From the NCBI GenBank assembly GCA_033977485.1, contig CM066994.1, positions 42,123,155 through 42,187,154 on the forward strand: a stretch of DNA of 64,000 nucleotides, read 5' to 3'. Positions 44,406 through 56,860 of this stretch are shown here, in pieces. The position numbers and the translations under genes were made by a program. The notes below the pieces were generated by a model. The model saw nothing but the letters and a program-made list of their open reading frames with translations, made no database searches and was not told where the DNA came from. Each line of letters begins with the position of its first letter. The first letter of the stretch is position 1. The DNA comes from Hydrangea macrophylla. Lineage: Eukaryota > Streptophyta > Magnoliopsida > Cornales > Hydrangeaceae.

Positions 44406-47016
44406 CACTCCCAAACCTACATTTTGCTAGTCCTCGAGCAAAACTAAAATAAAAACTACTAATAAAAATCTATTCCATTTTCGTATGGATCACGATTGCA
44501 TTTAGCATATGCAACAAGCCTTTTAAACCTCTAGGTGTCCCTAGTCGGACGAGTAAAGTCTCGTGAGGGTTCTCATCAATAAGTCACCCACAACCATCTT
44601 TATTAACTTAGAAATTTAAAAAAATTTATTAAAAAGAAAAACAAAACATTCAATACTCCTTATTATAAACAAAGATTTGAAATAGAATAACTAACATAAA
44701 AAAAACATAATGAAACATCCACCTAAATCATGAAAAACAATCTCAAGCACATGCATCGTATAAATCAATAGAGTTCCTCATACAATTGCACGTGTGTGAT
44801 ATGGTAGTCAAATAAACACGCGCATGTCATGAACTTGGAATATAACTCGAATAACCATTTAACTATGTCTCGACTACGAATCTCACAATGTTAATTACAC
44901 TCTCAAATGAAACACTCAGAAACAGGTGTAATTTATCTAAAATATGTGAGTAAAGGAAATATGTTTTCAAAACGAGAAATGCTCACATATGACTCGGAAA
45001 AAACGCATGACACGAAAGAACAGTAGTCTCATGGATAGGATGCCAATAATCAAGAAAAATTAATCATTACCATGTTTTAATCTCCCTCCCATTGTTTTCA
45101 TATCCGAACCATACTTTCTAGGATCAATTAGGACTTTTCAAAGGTTGTATTGTGGCTTAGGTAATGAAAAAGGATAGAAAGGATTAATTGGGTAAGTTTA
45201 CGAATGGCGTTGTAAGGCATGTTCGATTTCTTTCATTCCTCTTCTCTACCAACTTTCTCTTCTTTCATTCTCTTCTCTCATTCATTTTTTTATATCACCC
45301 TTCTTCTTTTTTTTTTATTTTGTTTTCTTTTCCTTTTTCTTTTCTTGCTTCTCAAATGATTATTCATTGAATACCAAGCAACTACCCCAATAACATCTTA
45401 TTTTCTTCTTCTCAATCAACACATTGCCTTAATACTACTAAAAGTTGATCACTCTTCCAGTGGTATACTCCAAGTTGATCAAGTTGGAGCTTTTAAAGAG
45501 GATAATGGTGAACAAAGAAACAGAGGTACTTTAATGGCTCAACGGGGCGAGCTAAGGAAATTTTATCATTTATCGGTGAGTAGTAAAGAAGGGCCTAAGA
45601 TCATTTCCTAGGTTATATGATTCTTCAACATTTACGATGGAAGATTATTTAGCATGGTAACAAATATTTTAACTTGACTATCAACCAAAACAAGAATAAT
45701 GAGACTAAACAACAAGTAGATGCGCTAATTTAATGAAATTCGACAAACACAATATATTTATAACCCTCTAAAAAGAAAAGATAGGCTCAAAAGCTTACTG
45801 GGTCTAGTCTCCACCATGTGTTATCTAGAAATCTGAATCATATTATAGTTCACAACCAACATGTATTCAAACGACTACGTGCAGTGCATAAGTTTATGTG
45901 TAAATCTATGATATAAAACTACGATTCAAACAATACATAACTTAAACATTACATCATGACTTCAGCAAATGTTTAATCACATCTTCTCTTATTTATCATT
46001 CTATAACAATTCAAAGTTCTCTAACAAAGAGTATCAAATCAAGATTGCAAAAACGTCGGTAACATCGTTTATTTAAATACACTTATTGAAAAATTTTAAA
46101 ATTTTGCATAAACTAATGTGCATGTGTGCATACCCCCAAACCTAAAACTTTCATTGTCCCTAATGAAACAATAAAAAGAAAGAACGGAGAGTAGGTAATA
46201 ACGGAACGATAATACCTCGATCTCGGCAATTACAAACAGGTAAATGTATAAGAATATAGCGATAAAGTTCAATTGTACTCGTTAATACTAGATAAAAAAA
46301 AAAACTGAACAAAAGAATATTTACTAGAGATATCTAATATACAAAATTAAACTACACTAAACTAAACAAAATTAACTATAAGACTTAACAAAACTACGAA
46401 AATCAACAAGAAAATAAACTATAAAAGAAAATAAAACATACTATAAAAGAAAATAAAACATAACCAGAATTATGACAACAATCAAAAACCAGATGGAAAA
46501 GGACCTACGAAACAAAAACAGAAATGGAAAAACTACCTGAGCCGGTATGGGGAAAGGACACAGAAAAGAAAAGCAAATATCAAGAAAAGGGGAAATCGCG
46601 CGAGCGGCCGTCGCGCGCGCGAATCCCCAATTTTTTATTTATTTTTTTTTTTTTTCTGCCAGCGGAACCCCCTCGCGCCCGCGAAACCAGGCGCGAGAGG
46701 AAGCAGAGGCATCATATAAGAAAAAACAAGGAAAAACGCCCAAGGCACAAACTCGCGCTAGCGGGCCGCGCGAGCGACGTCTCGCGCGAGCGGATCGCGC
46801 ACGCGATTTGGGTTTTTTCCATTTTTTGGTTAAAATTATGTATATAATAATAAAATAAATTAATTCCAACCCCCATACCTGTCCAGAAAACTCTAAGACT
46901 GACCAAAATGAATCAAAGACATCCAAAAATCAAATAAACAAACGAAATCTAGCTTGGGTTGCCTCCCAAGAAGCGCTAACTTTTACGTCTTCAGCTAGAC
47001 CGTTCTAGCTCAAGAC
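44406..47016 (-). other. E noncoding region in place of pol
   Basis: About 2.6 kb between the protease stop and the 3' LTR with no recognisable domain. Just after the protease stop is the sense motif GCGCTTCTTGGGAGGCAACC, which in Athila elements usually lies after the end of pol, so RT through integrase appear to be deleted. Two polypurine-like tracts occur: GGTTTGGGAGTG at 44406-44417 beside the LTR, and AGGTTTGGGGGT at about 46132-46143. Three GC-rich repeat blocks lie at 46594-46808. Open frames there are side effects of the repeat. Confidence 0.6.
46594..46808. repeat. CpG-rich CGCGCGAGCGG repeats in E interior
   Basis: Blocks at about 46594-46622, 46660-46697 and 46751-46808 contain variants of TCGCGCGAGCGG in an otherwise AT-rich context. 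The same motif occurs in the E LTRs (44137-44232 and 51250-51265). CpG density here is far above the surroundings. Confidence 0.75.
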
Positions 47017-48249
47017 TTACGGAGGTTGAAAATCAGACTTTGTACCCCTAAGAATATCAGGTAGAGCTCGGTGGTAAGCAGAAATCACGTCGCTTTGAAT
47101 TAATTCGATTGACGGTTTGTCAGTATGTTCAAATCGATTTCTTACCTTCCGAGTAGATTCAGCATTAGGGTCCGAGGTATTAGGGTTCATCCACTCATCA
47201 TCCGCTATATCTTTGACGTTACTCACATTTATTGCTTTGTTAGGCTCAATATTCCGTCTTACCTCACCTTCCACCTCACATAGGTTGTTGTCGTCTTTAG
47301 GAGGTTGATCAGCAGCATTAAAAACATTTAATTTTAATTTTATATTCCCGAACGACACTTTCATCACACCTGTTCTACAATTGACACGTGCGTTAGCCGT
47401 GGCTAAGAATGGACGACCAAGAATAACAGGAGTGTATTTTCTAGCATCTAGCACCAGTTCGGTGTCAAGGACCATAAAGTCAACAGGATAAAAACATTGA
47501 TCAACTTTAACTAAGACGTCTTCGACGATTCCTCTAGGTACTTTGACGGAACGATCCGCTAATTGAATAGTAGCGGCCGTAGGTTTAAGTTCACCTAATC
47601 CTAGTTGTTTGTAGACATGATAGGGTAAGAGGTTAACACTAGCTCCTAAGTCAAGGAGAGCCCGATGGATGATAGTGTCACCTATGACACATGAAATCGT
47701 AGGCGTACCGGGATCCTTATATTTTGGAGGAGCGTGTTGAAATATAGAACTTGCTTTTTCTGTGAGGAAGACCTTTTTAGGAGTATGACTACGTATTTTG
47801 TGCTTTTGTGTGCATAGGTCTTTAAGACATTTAGCGTAAGCGGGAATTTGTTTAATAGCATCGAGGAAAGGAATATTAATTTTAACTTGTTTAAATACCT
47901 CGAGTATATCTTCGACTTTTGACTTTTTCTTTGAAAAATTAGACGGTTCCTCAACATTGGGTGGGAAAGGTAACTTTGGAACATAGTTAGTTGGGACCGG
48001 TTCTTTATCTTTCTTATTTTGACTCGTCTCCTCACCCTCTTCTTTATTCAATTTGATATTCATATCTATCACATTCTCATTCTTATTAGGGATTTCTATC
48101 ACCTCCTCTCGTGTAGTCATCCTAGTTGAGACGGCGTTTACTTGTTCATTCGACCCCTTAACCTCATATTGTCCCTTAGGGTTTTGAATTGTTTGACTAG
48201 GCAACGTCCCCTCGTTTCTACGACTCACTACAGTAGCTAGTTGTCCCAT
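47017..48249 (-). CDS. E gag C-terminus and aspartic protease (410 codons)
   Basis: The open stretch begins with the Athila-type gag end (MGQLATVVSRRNEGTLPSQT, PKGQYE). A charged linker follows, then a pepsin-type protease with catalytic motif ALLDLGASVNLLPY and the downstream ILGRPFLATANA block. It ends GTKSDFQPP and a stop. It is in frame with the preceding gag segment (48274-48876) but separated by one TAA. The protease looks intact. A methionine at 48249 opens the stretch, but in the family it is internal. Confidence 0.8.
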   Translation of the reverse strand: MGQLATVVSRRNEGTLPSQTIQNPKGQYEVKGSNEQVNAVSTRMTTREEVIEIPNKNENVIDMNIKLNKEEGEETSQNKKDKEPVPTNYVPKLPFPPNVEEPSNFSKKKSKVEDILEVFKQVKINIPFLDAIKQIPAYAKCLKDLCTQKHKIRSHTPKKVFLTEKASSIFQHAPPKYKDPGTPTISCVIGDTIIHRALLDLGASVNLLPYHVYKQLGLGELKPTAATIQLADRSVKVPRGIVEDVLVKVDQCFYPVDFMVLDTELVLDARKYTPVILGRPFLATANARVNCRTGVMKVSFGNIKLKLNVFNAADQPPKDDNNLCEVEGEVRRNIEPNKAINVSNVKDIADDEWMNPNTSDPNAESTRKVRNRFEHTDKPSIELIQSDVISAYHRALPDILRGTKSDFQPP

Positions 48250-48273
48250 TTGGGATTCAAGCTTCGCAATGGA

Positions 48274-49712
48274 TTATGTGTGTGAGTGCACTATTTGTGC
48301 TTGTGTTTGGACTTGAGTTTCAATTTTATTAAGGGATGCCAACACCTTTTCCTCAAAAATGTTACCCCTTGGAGGGTTCGGATTAGGATGCAGTTGTTGG
48401 TATTGATTAGGTTGAAACTGAGGTCGATATGCATTAGGAAAATTAGTCGCCTCATTAGGATTATTATTATTATTTTTCCACGAGAAGTTAGGATGATTTC
48501 TCCATGGCGCATCCGGATTATTAGTAGTCGAATTATAATTATTTTGTGGGTATTGTTGAATAAAGTTAATGTGTTGCTCCACGAATTCCGGAAATTGACT
48601 CGCCGATGGACATGCAAGTATCGAATGTGAAGGATCAGAACATAATGCACAAATTTCATGGGCGGGTGGGGCTGTCGTTTGGTTCATTGTTAAAAGTCGG
48701 TCAAGTTTGTTAGATAGTTCTTTTATTTTAATTGATTGACTTGACTCGAACTTTACCTCCCTCTTAGGTTGAAGGTATCCCTCAGAACGGACAGACACCG
48801 CTTGGTGCATCGAATTCTCGCTCAAAGTTTCAAAAATTTTCCAGGTCTCCTTTTGTGTAGGAAGGTACCCATACAAACAGCATCAACGGTGTTACGGACT
48901 GAAGGAATAAGTCCCTCGTAAAAGACCTGGACCAACTGCCACTTAGGAACCTGATGATGTGGACACGAACGTAATAATTCTTTAAATTTTTCCCACGTGT
49001 CGTAGAGTGATTCCCCATCTTGCATCACAAAGTTTGTTATAGATTTTCTTATCTGATTCGTACGCATAATCGGAAAAAACTTTTGTAAAAATGCGGTGTG
49101 TAAGTCTTCCCATGTTCTAATTGTGTTTGGCTCCAAAGATTGAAGCCAATATTTAGCTTTATCTTTTAAAGAGAATGGAAAGAGCCGCAATTTTAATTCA
49201 TTATCAGTTAAGTTTTGGATTTTCAAAGTAGAACATATATCTTGAAAATCTCCTAAGTGTTTATATGGATCTTCATTTAAACGGCCATGGAAAGATGGAA
49301 GTAGCGATATGGTAGACGACTTTATCTCAAAGTGAGATGCCGTCGCCTCCGGTAAGTCGATACAAGTTTGTGGCGTGTAAGTCGTCGGAATAAAATAATC
49401 TTTAAGTGGAGGAGGTGGTGGTATATTAGGATTATTCAAATTATTTCCGTTGTTATTTTGGTTGTTTTCGTTATTATTTCCAATGTCTGCCATTTTAATT
49501 GGTTCTATGTTATGAAAGCGTGGTTTCTTTAATCTTGTAAGGGTACTACGTATTTCAGATTCAAATAAAGACGTTGGTTTTGGTGTCAAATCGTCGTCTA
49601 TTAAAAACCATGTTCTAGAAGTTAAGTTGGAAGACTTATTAACTCTTAGGGTGCGTTCAAGTTCAGAGTCGAAAGGTTGTAATTCCGATTTATTTGAACG
49701 TGTACCTAACAT
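48274..49712 (-). pseudogene. gag: E gag, split by a frameshift and a stop
   Basis: The amino part (48822-49712) starts at ATG 49712 and holds the gag block (FHGRLNEDPYKHLGDF, KDKAKYWLQSLEP, FLQKFFP). A frameshift near 48870 moves the reading to 48274-48876 (LSENSMHQAV), which carries a CCHC knuckle (CALCSDPSHSILAC) and an Asn/Pro-rich stretch, before a TAA at 48274-48276. The next frame continues without overlap. The protein is that of an Athila-type gag, disrupted in this copy. Confidence 0.82.
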
Positions 49713-50182
49713 AAACTAAAACAAAGGAAAAGAAACTAAAATGACTAACTAAACAAAAGAAACAAATAGAAATCACGCAAATAAGACGACAAGCAAGCAC
49801 ACAGTACTACTATGATGCATGAATATTATCCTGTAATGCAATGACCGCGTCAAGCCCAGCGCCCCGGGTTTCCTAGCTAATGCAGTGCAATTAACCCTAA
49901 ACTAATGCAAATAGTGCGTCACAGCGCCCTGACTTACAATGGTTTGAAGCGAGTTTCACAAGAAGCAATTTATTTTATCTTATTTATATTTTTATTTGCG
50001 TAAGCTCCTTTGATGTAATTAGCTACTCCACTCGGAAACGTTGACTACAAAATAAAAGAACAAGTTAGTAACTAAAAACAAAACGAAAAATAAGAAGAAA
50101 AAATAAATAAATAAAAACTAACCTAATATTTACGAATTGACTAAACTAAGATTCTAAAACTAAAGGCAGCAATTTGCAATCA

Positions 50183-50197
50183 CCGGCAACGGCGCCA
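50183..50197 (-). promoter_or_regulatory. E primer-binding site (Asp tRNA)
   Basis: The sense strand reads TGGCGCCGTTGCCGG, five bases after the LTR. This is the Asp-tRNA site typical of Athila elements. Confidence 0.9.
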
Positions 50198-50202
50198 AAA
50201 AT

Positions 50203-51426
50203 TGATGTTGTCAATATCAAGATATAAAAAGTGTTCTTTACTTTTCAAAAGATTTGCAGTGTGGAAGTAAAGGTCGAACCCACAGAGATTGATTAACTAC
50301 AGCGACTTAATTTTAAAACCTAACTTTAGTTAATTATGAAAACGGATTTTGATTTGGTTTGAATTAAACTACTAACAAATAAAAACAAATCTAAACTATG
50401 AAAGCAATTAAAGTTGTTTTAAATAATGTTTAAGGGAACCTAGGATTGCAAATCCACCACTAGCTTCATAATAGGAATATTTATGAATTACTTTAGCCTA
50501 TTAAGTTGGATGATAATGGGGAATTGTAGCTACAAGCCCAATTCCTCCGACAAGAAGATAATCATGGTTCAAGCACCAACATAATCCATCTTCGGTTAGC
50601 ACGAATTATCCCACACTAAACTAGGGTTGTGACATAATCCGTCTAATCTAGGCATGGACTATTCGGATACTTGATAGCACAATTCAATAAAGCACCATCA
50701 CATGTAAACAATCTAAACAAGCACAGCAAGCATAGATCGTTGAGCACATCGCAGTCAAAATAGATCTAAGACAAGAATAAATTCTGAAAGTAATGATTTA
50801 ATCACTAGAAGTACGATTTATTTATAAAAATCCTCGAAACATGTGACTGTCATCCATACATAATAAACTAAAATAAAAACATAAAATACTCCCTATTACT
50901 CAACTAGGGCTTCATTGAAACCCTAGATCTATGATCTAGCCGTCCATGGAAGTGGTGGATGGCAAGTAGTTGATGGAGGAGGCCATGGAAACCCTTGGTC
51001 TTCTTCTTCTTCTCCTTGCTTCCCTCCCTTCAATGGCTGGAAGTATGGTTGTAGAATGTGTGTATAATAATTGCCAACCCCAAAATTGAAGTAATTTAGG
51101 ATATATATAGAGTTTACACAAGCTTTGGAAGCCTTTCTAACCCGAAACGGACTGAAACTGATGTAATTTACAGTCTGAACGTCGTTCAGTAGTTTCGTTT
51201 GCACAGGAGTCTTCAGTGTACTGAAATACGCAACTTTGATTTTTACACATATCGCGCGAGCGGGACTTGGCTTTTTCAGCTTCATCCTGTTTAGCCTGGT
51301 TTAGGTGATTTCTTCCAAATCCTGTCAAAAACTAGAAAACGAAGTAAAAATATACAAAAACAGGATAAAAAGGTACTAACAAATGCTCGTTAAGGCGTAT
51401 AAATAGGATTTGTTCTCTCCCGATCA
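50203..51426 (-). repeat. E 5' LTR (1,224 bp)
   Basis: Pairs with 43093-44405. Relative to that LTR it lacks about 72 bp of CGCGCGAGCGG repeat and about 17 bp of a T-rich run just beyond. About ten scattered substitutions otherwise. Confidence 0.88.
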
Positions 51427-52464
51427 ATTTCAAAGAAAAGTCAAAGAATGACCCACGAGGACCAAACGGGTCAAATAAAGTTAATCAACATAGCTTCGGT
51501 TTTGAAATGGGATTGTAAGAAGATATAAATAAACCCCAAAGGTTTAAAAGAACAAGTAATGAGGTTTGCTTTAAAAGTTTAAAAAAATCGGGGCTTTGGA
51601 AAGTCTACGGCCAAACGGCCCTTAGGAAATCAAAAGTAGTTATTTTCCCCTAAAATGGTAGTCATGGGTTAAGTATAATCCAAATTAGAATTTAACAGTT
51701 TTTGAGTTTTGTTTAATGTTTAAAAGTTGGAAAGAGGGCCTTTCAACCGGTCTAAAGGGTTTAAAAGCATAAATAGATCATAGGGGATTCGAAGATCCCG
51801 GATACATAACCACAGATATTAACAACGAGCATATTACAACTTGACAGTGAGTTCCAATACATGGACTCTAACAGCATTACCAAACGTGTAAAGGGCTAAT
51901 ATGTGCCCAAGCTAGGTCATAGCTTATAATTTAACATAGATGAAAGAATTAAGACCAGAGTACTTGTAAGTTCCATAATTCGAATCTAACATTTACGAAT
52001 TCAAATTACAACTATTACAAGTCTTAACAAATAGACTATGTCATGTAAGTTCCAAAAGAATAAGGTTTCTCGCGAGAAGCTTTCAAAATCATGAGGCTAG
52101 GGCATCGGGCTATTCATGAGCCTTGCCCCTATCAGGATCACCTGAAAAAGGGTTTTATATGCCAAAAAAAAAAAGAAAGCGGAGATAAGGAGGGGAAGAG
52201 AGCTGCCGAAATGAGGGGGAAAAGGTGAGGGAGTTGTTGCCAAAAGTGATAGATGGGATGGTGTTAGGTGGGGTAGTTGAGGGGGTGGTATGGTGCATCA
52301 CACACACACACACACACAAGCCTATATTCCCACATGTCTACCCACATGTAACCAAAAAGTGCTACCAACATGTATCAAATTGAAATACATTGTCCCAATT
52401 CTAGACCCACATTGGTCCAAAATTACCAAATTACCCTTTAAAAATTTTGGGTTTCTACATATAC

Positions 52465-54215
52465 CTCCCATGCCGCTGAGTTTGAGTGCAGGAATTTTTA
52501 AAAAACTAAAAATAATAAAATAAGAAAAGAAAAAAAAGAGCTGCAAATAGTTCTTTAATATTATCATTCATTTTGGGTTTCTAATGTTATTTTGCAAAAT
52601 TGATGTTAATGTTTGTTTGTAGCTATGTTCACAAATTTGATCACTATAAATTTAGACTAAATTTTTTGAACCTTTCAGAATTTTCATAGTTAAAGGATCA
52701 TCATCTTGTTCACTTTATATGTGTACACACGTAAACATATTCAGCCCATGGATTTTTTTTTATTTTTTATTTTTTTTATGGTACGTAATCCTTTGGCTAT
52801 GTTTCGTTAATTGGTCATTGGGACCTCATAAACTTGGTATTATGTTTGTGGACTAAAGATTGTTAATTAGACTATTTTAAAATAAATGTAGTCATAATGT
52901 TTTGGGGTTATTTATAAGTTTAATGACCTTAAGTCATAATGTTTTGGGGTTATTGATAAGTTTAATGACCTTAAGTTTCTTGCTATGTACGTATTATTCT
53001 AGTTATTATGGCTCTATTACATCTCATTATAGTCTTAGAGGTTACATAACTTTAATGGTTCTCAAAGTTTTAGTGGTTATGTAAGAAGGTTACGTAAGAA
53101 CTGCAACTTGTTGGCTTTGCTTATATGTAAGGAATTGTGATACATACATTATGGTTTCTTAAGGCATTGTTATATTAGTGGTTATTCATTATGAAGAAAG
53201 ATAAAGAAGTTTTTAAAATTAGTAAGGACATGTATCTTGGTCTTTAGATTTTGCTACACTAAGTAATTTATGTCAAAGCAGCCAACAATTGCATCATCTT
53301 ATGATGGTGTCATGCACATACATATATTTCCGGTAAGAAAAATTATTGGGTGGACCAAGTTACTTTTTAACTTGAACATTATTTTTACCCACTAGTGATA
53401 TCTTATCAATTAAGGCCCAAATGAGATAATGCATATATTTGGGTGTGACAAGTTCTTTAAAACTTGTATACTATTTTGAGCCAAAAAAATTTTGATAAGT
53501 GATATTTTTATTCAAGTTTCCATTGAGATGATTTAAAGTTTTGGAAACAAGCTATACTAGTTGCATTATTTCTAATAAAGTACCCTCTCTAAAAACAAAT
53601 TATATTTTTTTTTGAGCATATGTTTTCCTTTAAAGTTGAGGAAGAAAATCAACAATGATGGTAATCCAACCTATGTAATTGGAGAACCCAAGAAATAGGT
53701 TCATATGGGTAATAACAAGTCATTGGTTGATTTGAGATGCACTATCATTGGATTATCATGTTGTCCATTGCTATAGTGTATAGTGCAATTGTAATGAGCA
53801 AAGTTAATTTAAACTCTCAATGAGTTCCATAGTTCATATTATTTGGATGATATGTTTAATTGCAATACATACTTGATGGAATCACCTATATAAGTGTGAA
53901 AGTGGGGCCGCTTTATATGAAAACTTGGGCAAGTTTTCTAGAGCACTTATGAAAAATACAGGACAGGCGCAAGGCTTAGAGGCGCCACACCGATTAGAGT
54001 TGCTCAGATTCTAAGGAATCAATGTGGGTGTAAGACGATTGATTTACGATAAGAGATTATGGTTCATAGAAATGTTATTTCACCAAATTCTTGTAATATC
54101 ACTTCTTATATTCTTAGGGACTGGTTCATAGCCCTAAAGGCACCAGTTCTGATGCATTGAGTTCTCTTGCTCCACTCCTTTTCTATCTGTTTGAATTTTT
54201 GAAATAGAGGGGGAT
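52465..54215 (+). other. F2 interior, right part, noncoding
   Basis: Continues from 36694. Includes a 45-bp direct tandem duplication (about 52887-52975), a segment absent from F1 (53104-53750) and the shared 3' UTR from about 53650. The PPT GAAATAGAGGGGGA lies at 54201-54214. I see no gag or pol. Confidence 0.65.
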
Positions 54216-55042
54216 TGTTAGATTATTTTGTGGGTTATATACTTTTGTGGGTTGTTTAGTTAATTGGTTTATAATATTTGTTGTTTGGGCCTTTTAATTT
54301 AAAACCAAACAAAGCCTATTTTAGTCCATGGGCCTCTTTGTTTCAAAAACCCAATACTAAAAGCTTGATGTGACACATATCCCACATTGCTAATTTACAA
54401 GACATTTCAACACCTTATATATATTTTACTTCCATAAGCTAGCAAGCTTTGGGGAAATGCTCTATCATGCGTGCGCAATGGGGGTACAAATCTTGAATTC
54501 GTACCGTCCGATTTAGCTTGAAAATATTGACTTGCGCGGGTGTATCCTGCATACTCGAATTGTACTCTTGCTCATATGGAGGGTCCTGTCACGTTTTATA
54601 CCTAGTATTAATTTTGTGACCGTTCAAGAGCTAAGCACGTGTTAAAATCTTTTTATGCACATGGCTAAAATTGGTATAACTCTTGGGTTTAATGGGTTTT
54701 AACTCATGTGGCTATTGGGATGTTGCACTAATTTCCTATATATTTGTATTAACGTTGTTGAAAAAATAATCTCTTTTCAGAATACTTTATTCTCACTCTC
54801 TGGTTCTGAAAAATAGTTTTTTGCAAATTCTTTTATTTGTTTTGGATTCTGAGCACTCATATACACTTCCAATTTGAGTGCACGTTTGGAAGATCTGATT
54901 GCTGAATCTTGGAGAACATAGCGCCATGTTGAGACCTTCTGCATCGAGTCACTGACTCCGAGGGGGCGGAATTGTTTTTAAGGTCAGTGCTACCGTAGCA
55001 CGCCTTAATAAAAAATCATAGCACTATCCTATATTTCCAACA
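54216..55042 (+). repeat. F2 3' LTR (827 bp), uninterrupted
   Basis: Best reference copy of the F LTR: TGTTAGATTATTTTG...ATTTCCAACA, preceded by the PPT and followed by the target duplicate TAAAT. Confidence 0.88.
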
Positions 55043-55461
55043 TAAATCACTTGGGATTCAAATTGGAGAAGTGTAGCATTATTTTAAGGATTTTATTTGA
55101 TTTGATTAAATTTAAACCATAAGAAATCTTTCACTGAAGTTGAACTCAAATAAATTTTAAATGGAGTAGTAATTAGCCAAAAGTTGACGCTAGAGGACAA
55201 TTTTAGTTCTTATTGCATGCGCTAAATCATTTTTGTGAAAGGCCAACGGATTTATTTTTTTTTACCAAATTGTCCATTCACAAAAACTCACGTGCACTTC
55301 TGTGTTATTGTGCATTTCTGTGTTAATTTTGAAAAGAAGTCATTCAAGTTGAGATGGACTTTATTATTTCCAATGATATTGTAATGTTTTGAATTCATCA
55401 CTTGAACGTAAATAATAATAATAAAAATAATAACAATAACAATAACAATAACAACAACAAC

Positions 55462-55496
<35 letters not shown>

Positions 55497-56407
55497 TAAT
55501 AAAAATAATAAAAATAAAAGAGGTTGATGTTTTGGATATCTATTCTCCTATTACACATCCTCGTTGCTATACGATTTTGCATACTCATGTTGTGGATGTT
55601 AAAATCATTTTTTAAAAATGGAGAATTAGAAGATGAAAATTTATTTGCATAAACCGGAAGGGTTTATAGATTCAAATAAAAAAATATAAGTATGTACACT
55701 TTATATGGTTTAATACTGGCTCTCAACCAGTATTGTGGATAATTTTGATCAAACAATTTTTCTAATGTTTTAAAAGGGAAGTGAAAATTGTTATCATTAA
55801 CATAATGATAGTGTATGTGTTACAATATGTTTACACAAAAATGTTTAGTGTCACTTTATATTGATATGAAGAATTTGGGTGAAGCCAATATAATTTTGTG
55901 AATTAAAAATTGCAATAGTCATTATTGGTTTATAATGATCTAATATCATTATATTGGGAAAGTTTTGAGATAAAAATTTTCTTTGCCAAATTTTGAATTC
56001 CTTTGAGCTAAGTGTTAGATCAAATCACATATGAGTGTGATATAATTAATCAAAAGGAATATAATAGTACTATTGGTAGTTCTAGGGCTTATACAATAAG
56101 AATCCAATGTGAATACACTACTAAACCTAAGCCAGAACTGCTTTAAACGGTATATGAACAAGCAAACCTCCTTCAAAATAAAATGATTTCAAATAATTTT
56201 GTTTTTGAAAAACAAATCAGGTACTTTGAGGGATGATTAGTTACAAGAGATTTTCTTAAAATTAATGGAAAGTGAAATGTTTTACTTGGTGATTCACTTT
56301 ATACCATTGTTTTGGGTACCAACAACTTCGAAATTGATTTTCTCCTTCAAGAAGAAATGAATTTAAAAGGAAAAAAATATATATATATTCGGTTTACCTA
56401 TAGTTGT
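55043..56407. other. Flank between F2 and the F3 pol remnant, with an AAT microsatellite
   Basis: AT-rich. An (AAT)n/(AAC)n microsatellite runs from about 55411 to 55510. No gene is supported; the Tyr-rich frame at 55364-55588 is the microsatellite. Part of it may be decayed F3 interior. Confidence 0.45.
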
Positions 56408-56860
56408 GGAAGAATTTAGCCATTCGAATTGGATTTCGAATTAAATGAGACGAAATCAACAAGTGAATTTATTTTCACGCTTAGTAGAGGTGTAGTATCT
56501 TGGAAGTTGTCTAAGCAAACTTGCACAACTAAGTCAATGATGGAATATGAGTTTGTAGCTTTTGAGAAAGCTAGTTTTGAGGCTAAGTGGTTTAAAAACT
56601 TCTTAGCAGATATTCCTATTTGGAATAAACCAGTTCCATTGGTTTCTTTAGATTAGCAAGGCTGTAATAGGCCGAGCTATGAATAAGTCCTATATAATAT
56701 TGTGAGATAGCTGTTTGAGATAAAATTTATCTCTTGATTTTGTAAGGTCAGAAGTGAGTTTGGCTGACACTTTAACAAAACCACTAGGGAGAAAACTAGT
56801 GTATGAAACATCGAGGGAAATGAGGCTTATGCCTATAACAAAAATCAACAACGATGGTAA
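56408..56860 (+). pseudogene. F3 Ty1/copia RNase H and pol C-terminus remnant
   Basis: An open stretch of 75 codons (56429-56656) carries the copia RNase H signature (KSTSEFIFTLSRGVVSWKLS, KQTCTTKSMMEYEFVAFEKA). It then breaks, and the end of pol is recognisable in another frame (LADTLTKPLG...SREMRLMP). This is the only copia coding sequence in the window and identifies family F. No RT or integrase precedes it. Confidence 0.8.

Larger units (their letters stand above)
43093..51426 (-). mobile_element. E: Athila-type gag-protease element lacking reverse transcriptase (8,334 bp)
   Basis: LTRs 43093-44405 and 50203-51426, TSD ATTTC (43088-43092 and 51427-51431), Asp-tRNA PBS and Athila-like gag and aspartic protease. 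No reverse transcriptase, RNase H or integrase is found, so the element depended on enzymes from another copy. The LTRs differ by about ten substitutions plus two deletions in a GC-rich repeat, so the insertion is relatively recent and younger than D. Confidence 0.88.
36695..52459 (-). mobile_element. D: decayed Ty3/gypsy chromovirus with E inside its 5' LTR
   Basis: 3' LTR 36695-37853, pol and gag remnants 37935-42676, PBS 42947-42958, 5' LTR 42962-43092 plus 51432-52459. Flanks TATAT (left) and TATAC (right) are the best candidate TSD, with one mismatch; F1 shows the unoccupied site (ACACATATACCTCC). By eye the LTRs carry roughly 25-30 substitutions in 1,159 bp, so D is older than B, C and E. 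Confidence 0.88.
42962..52459 (-). repeat. D 5' LTR, split by element E
   Basis: Halves 42962-43092 and 51432-52459 join to 1,159 bp, the same as the 3' LTR. The break is exactly at E with its 5-bp duplication. Confidence 0.88.
23398..55042 (+). mobile_element. F2: Ty1/copia-type element split by A2(+C) and D(+E)
   Basis: 5' LTR 23398-36329 (interrupted), interior 36330-36694 plus 52465-54215, 3' LTR 54216-55042. The TSD is TAAAT (23393-23397 and 55043-55047), so both ends belong to one insertion. Without nested elements it is about 3.8 kb with no coding capacity, so it is a deletion derivative. The copia assignment rests on sister copy F3, whose matching 3' UTR follows a copia RNase H remnant. 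Confidence 0.8.

Noticed and set aside
46524..46858. Overlapping plus-strand ORFs of about 100 codons, with another at 44089-44283
   Set aside because: They run across the CGCGCGAGCGG repeats in two frames, antisense to element E, with no domain.
55364..55588. Tyr-rich 74-codon ORF
   Set aside because: Translation of an AAT microsatellite.
55043..56407. A copia reverse transcriptase or gag-pre-integrase fragment upstream of the F3 RNase H
   Set aside because: I looked for RT and protease motifs in all frames and found nothing convincing.
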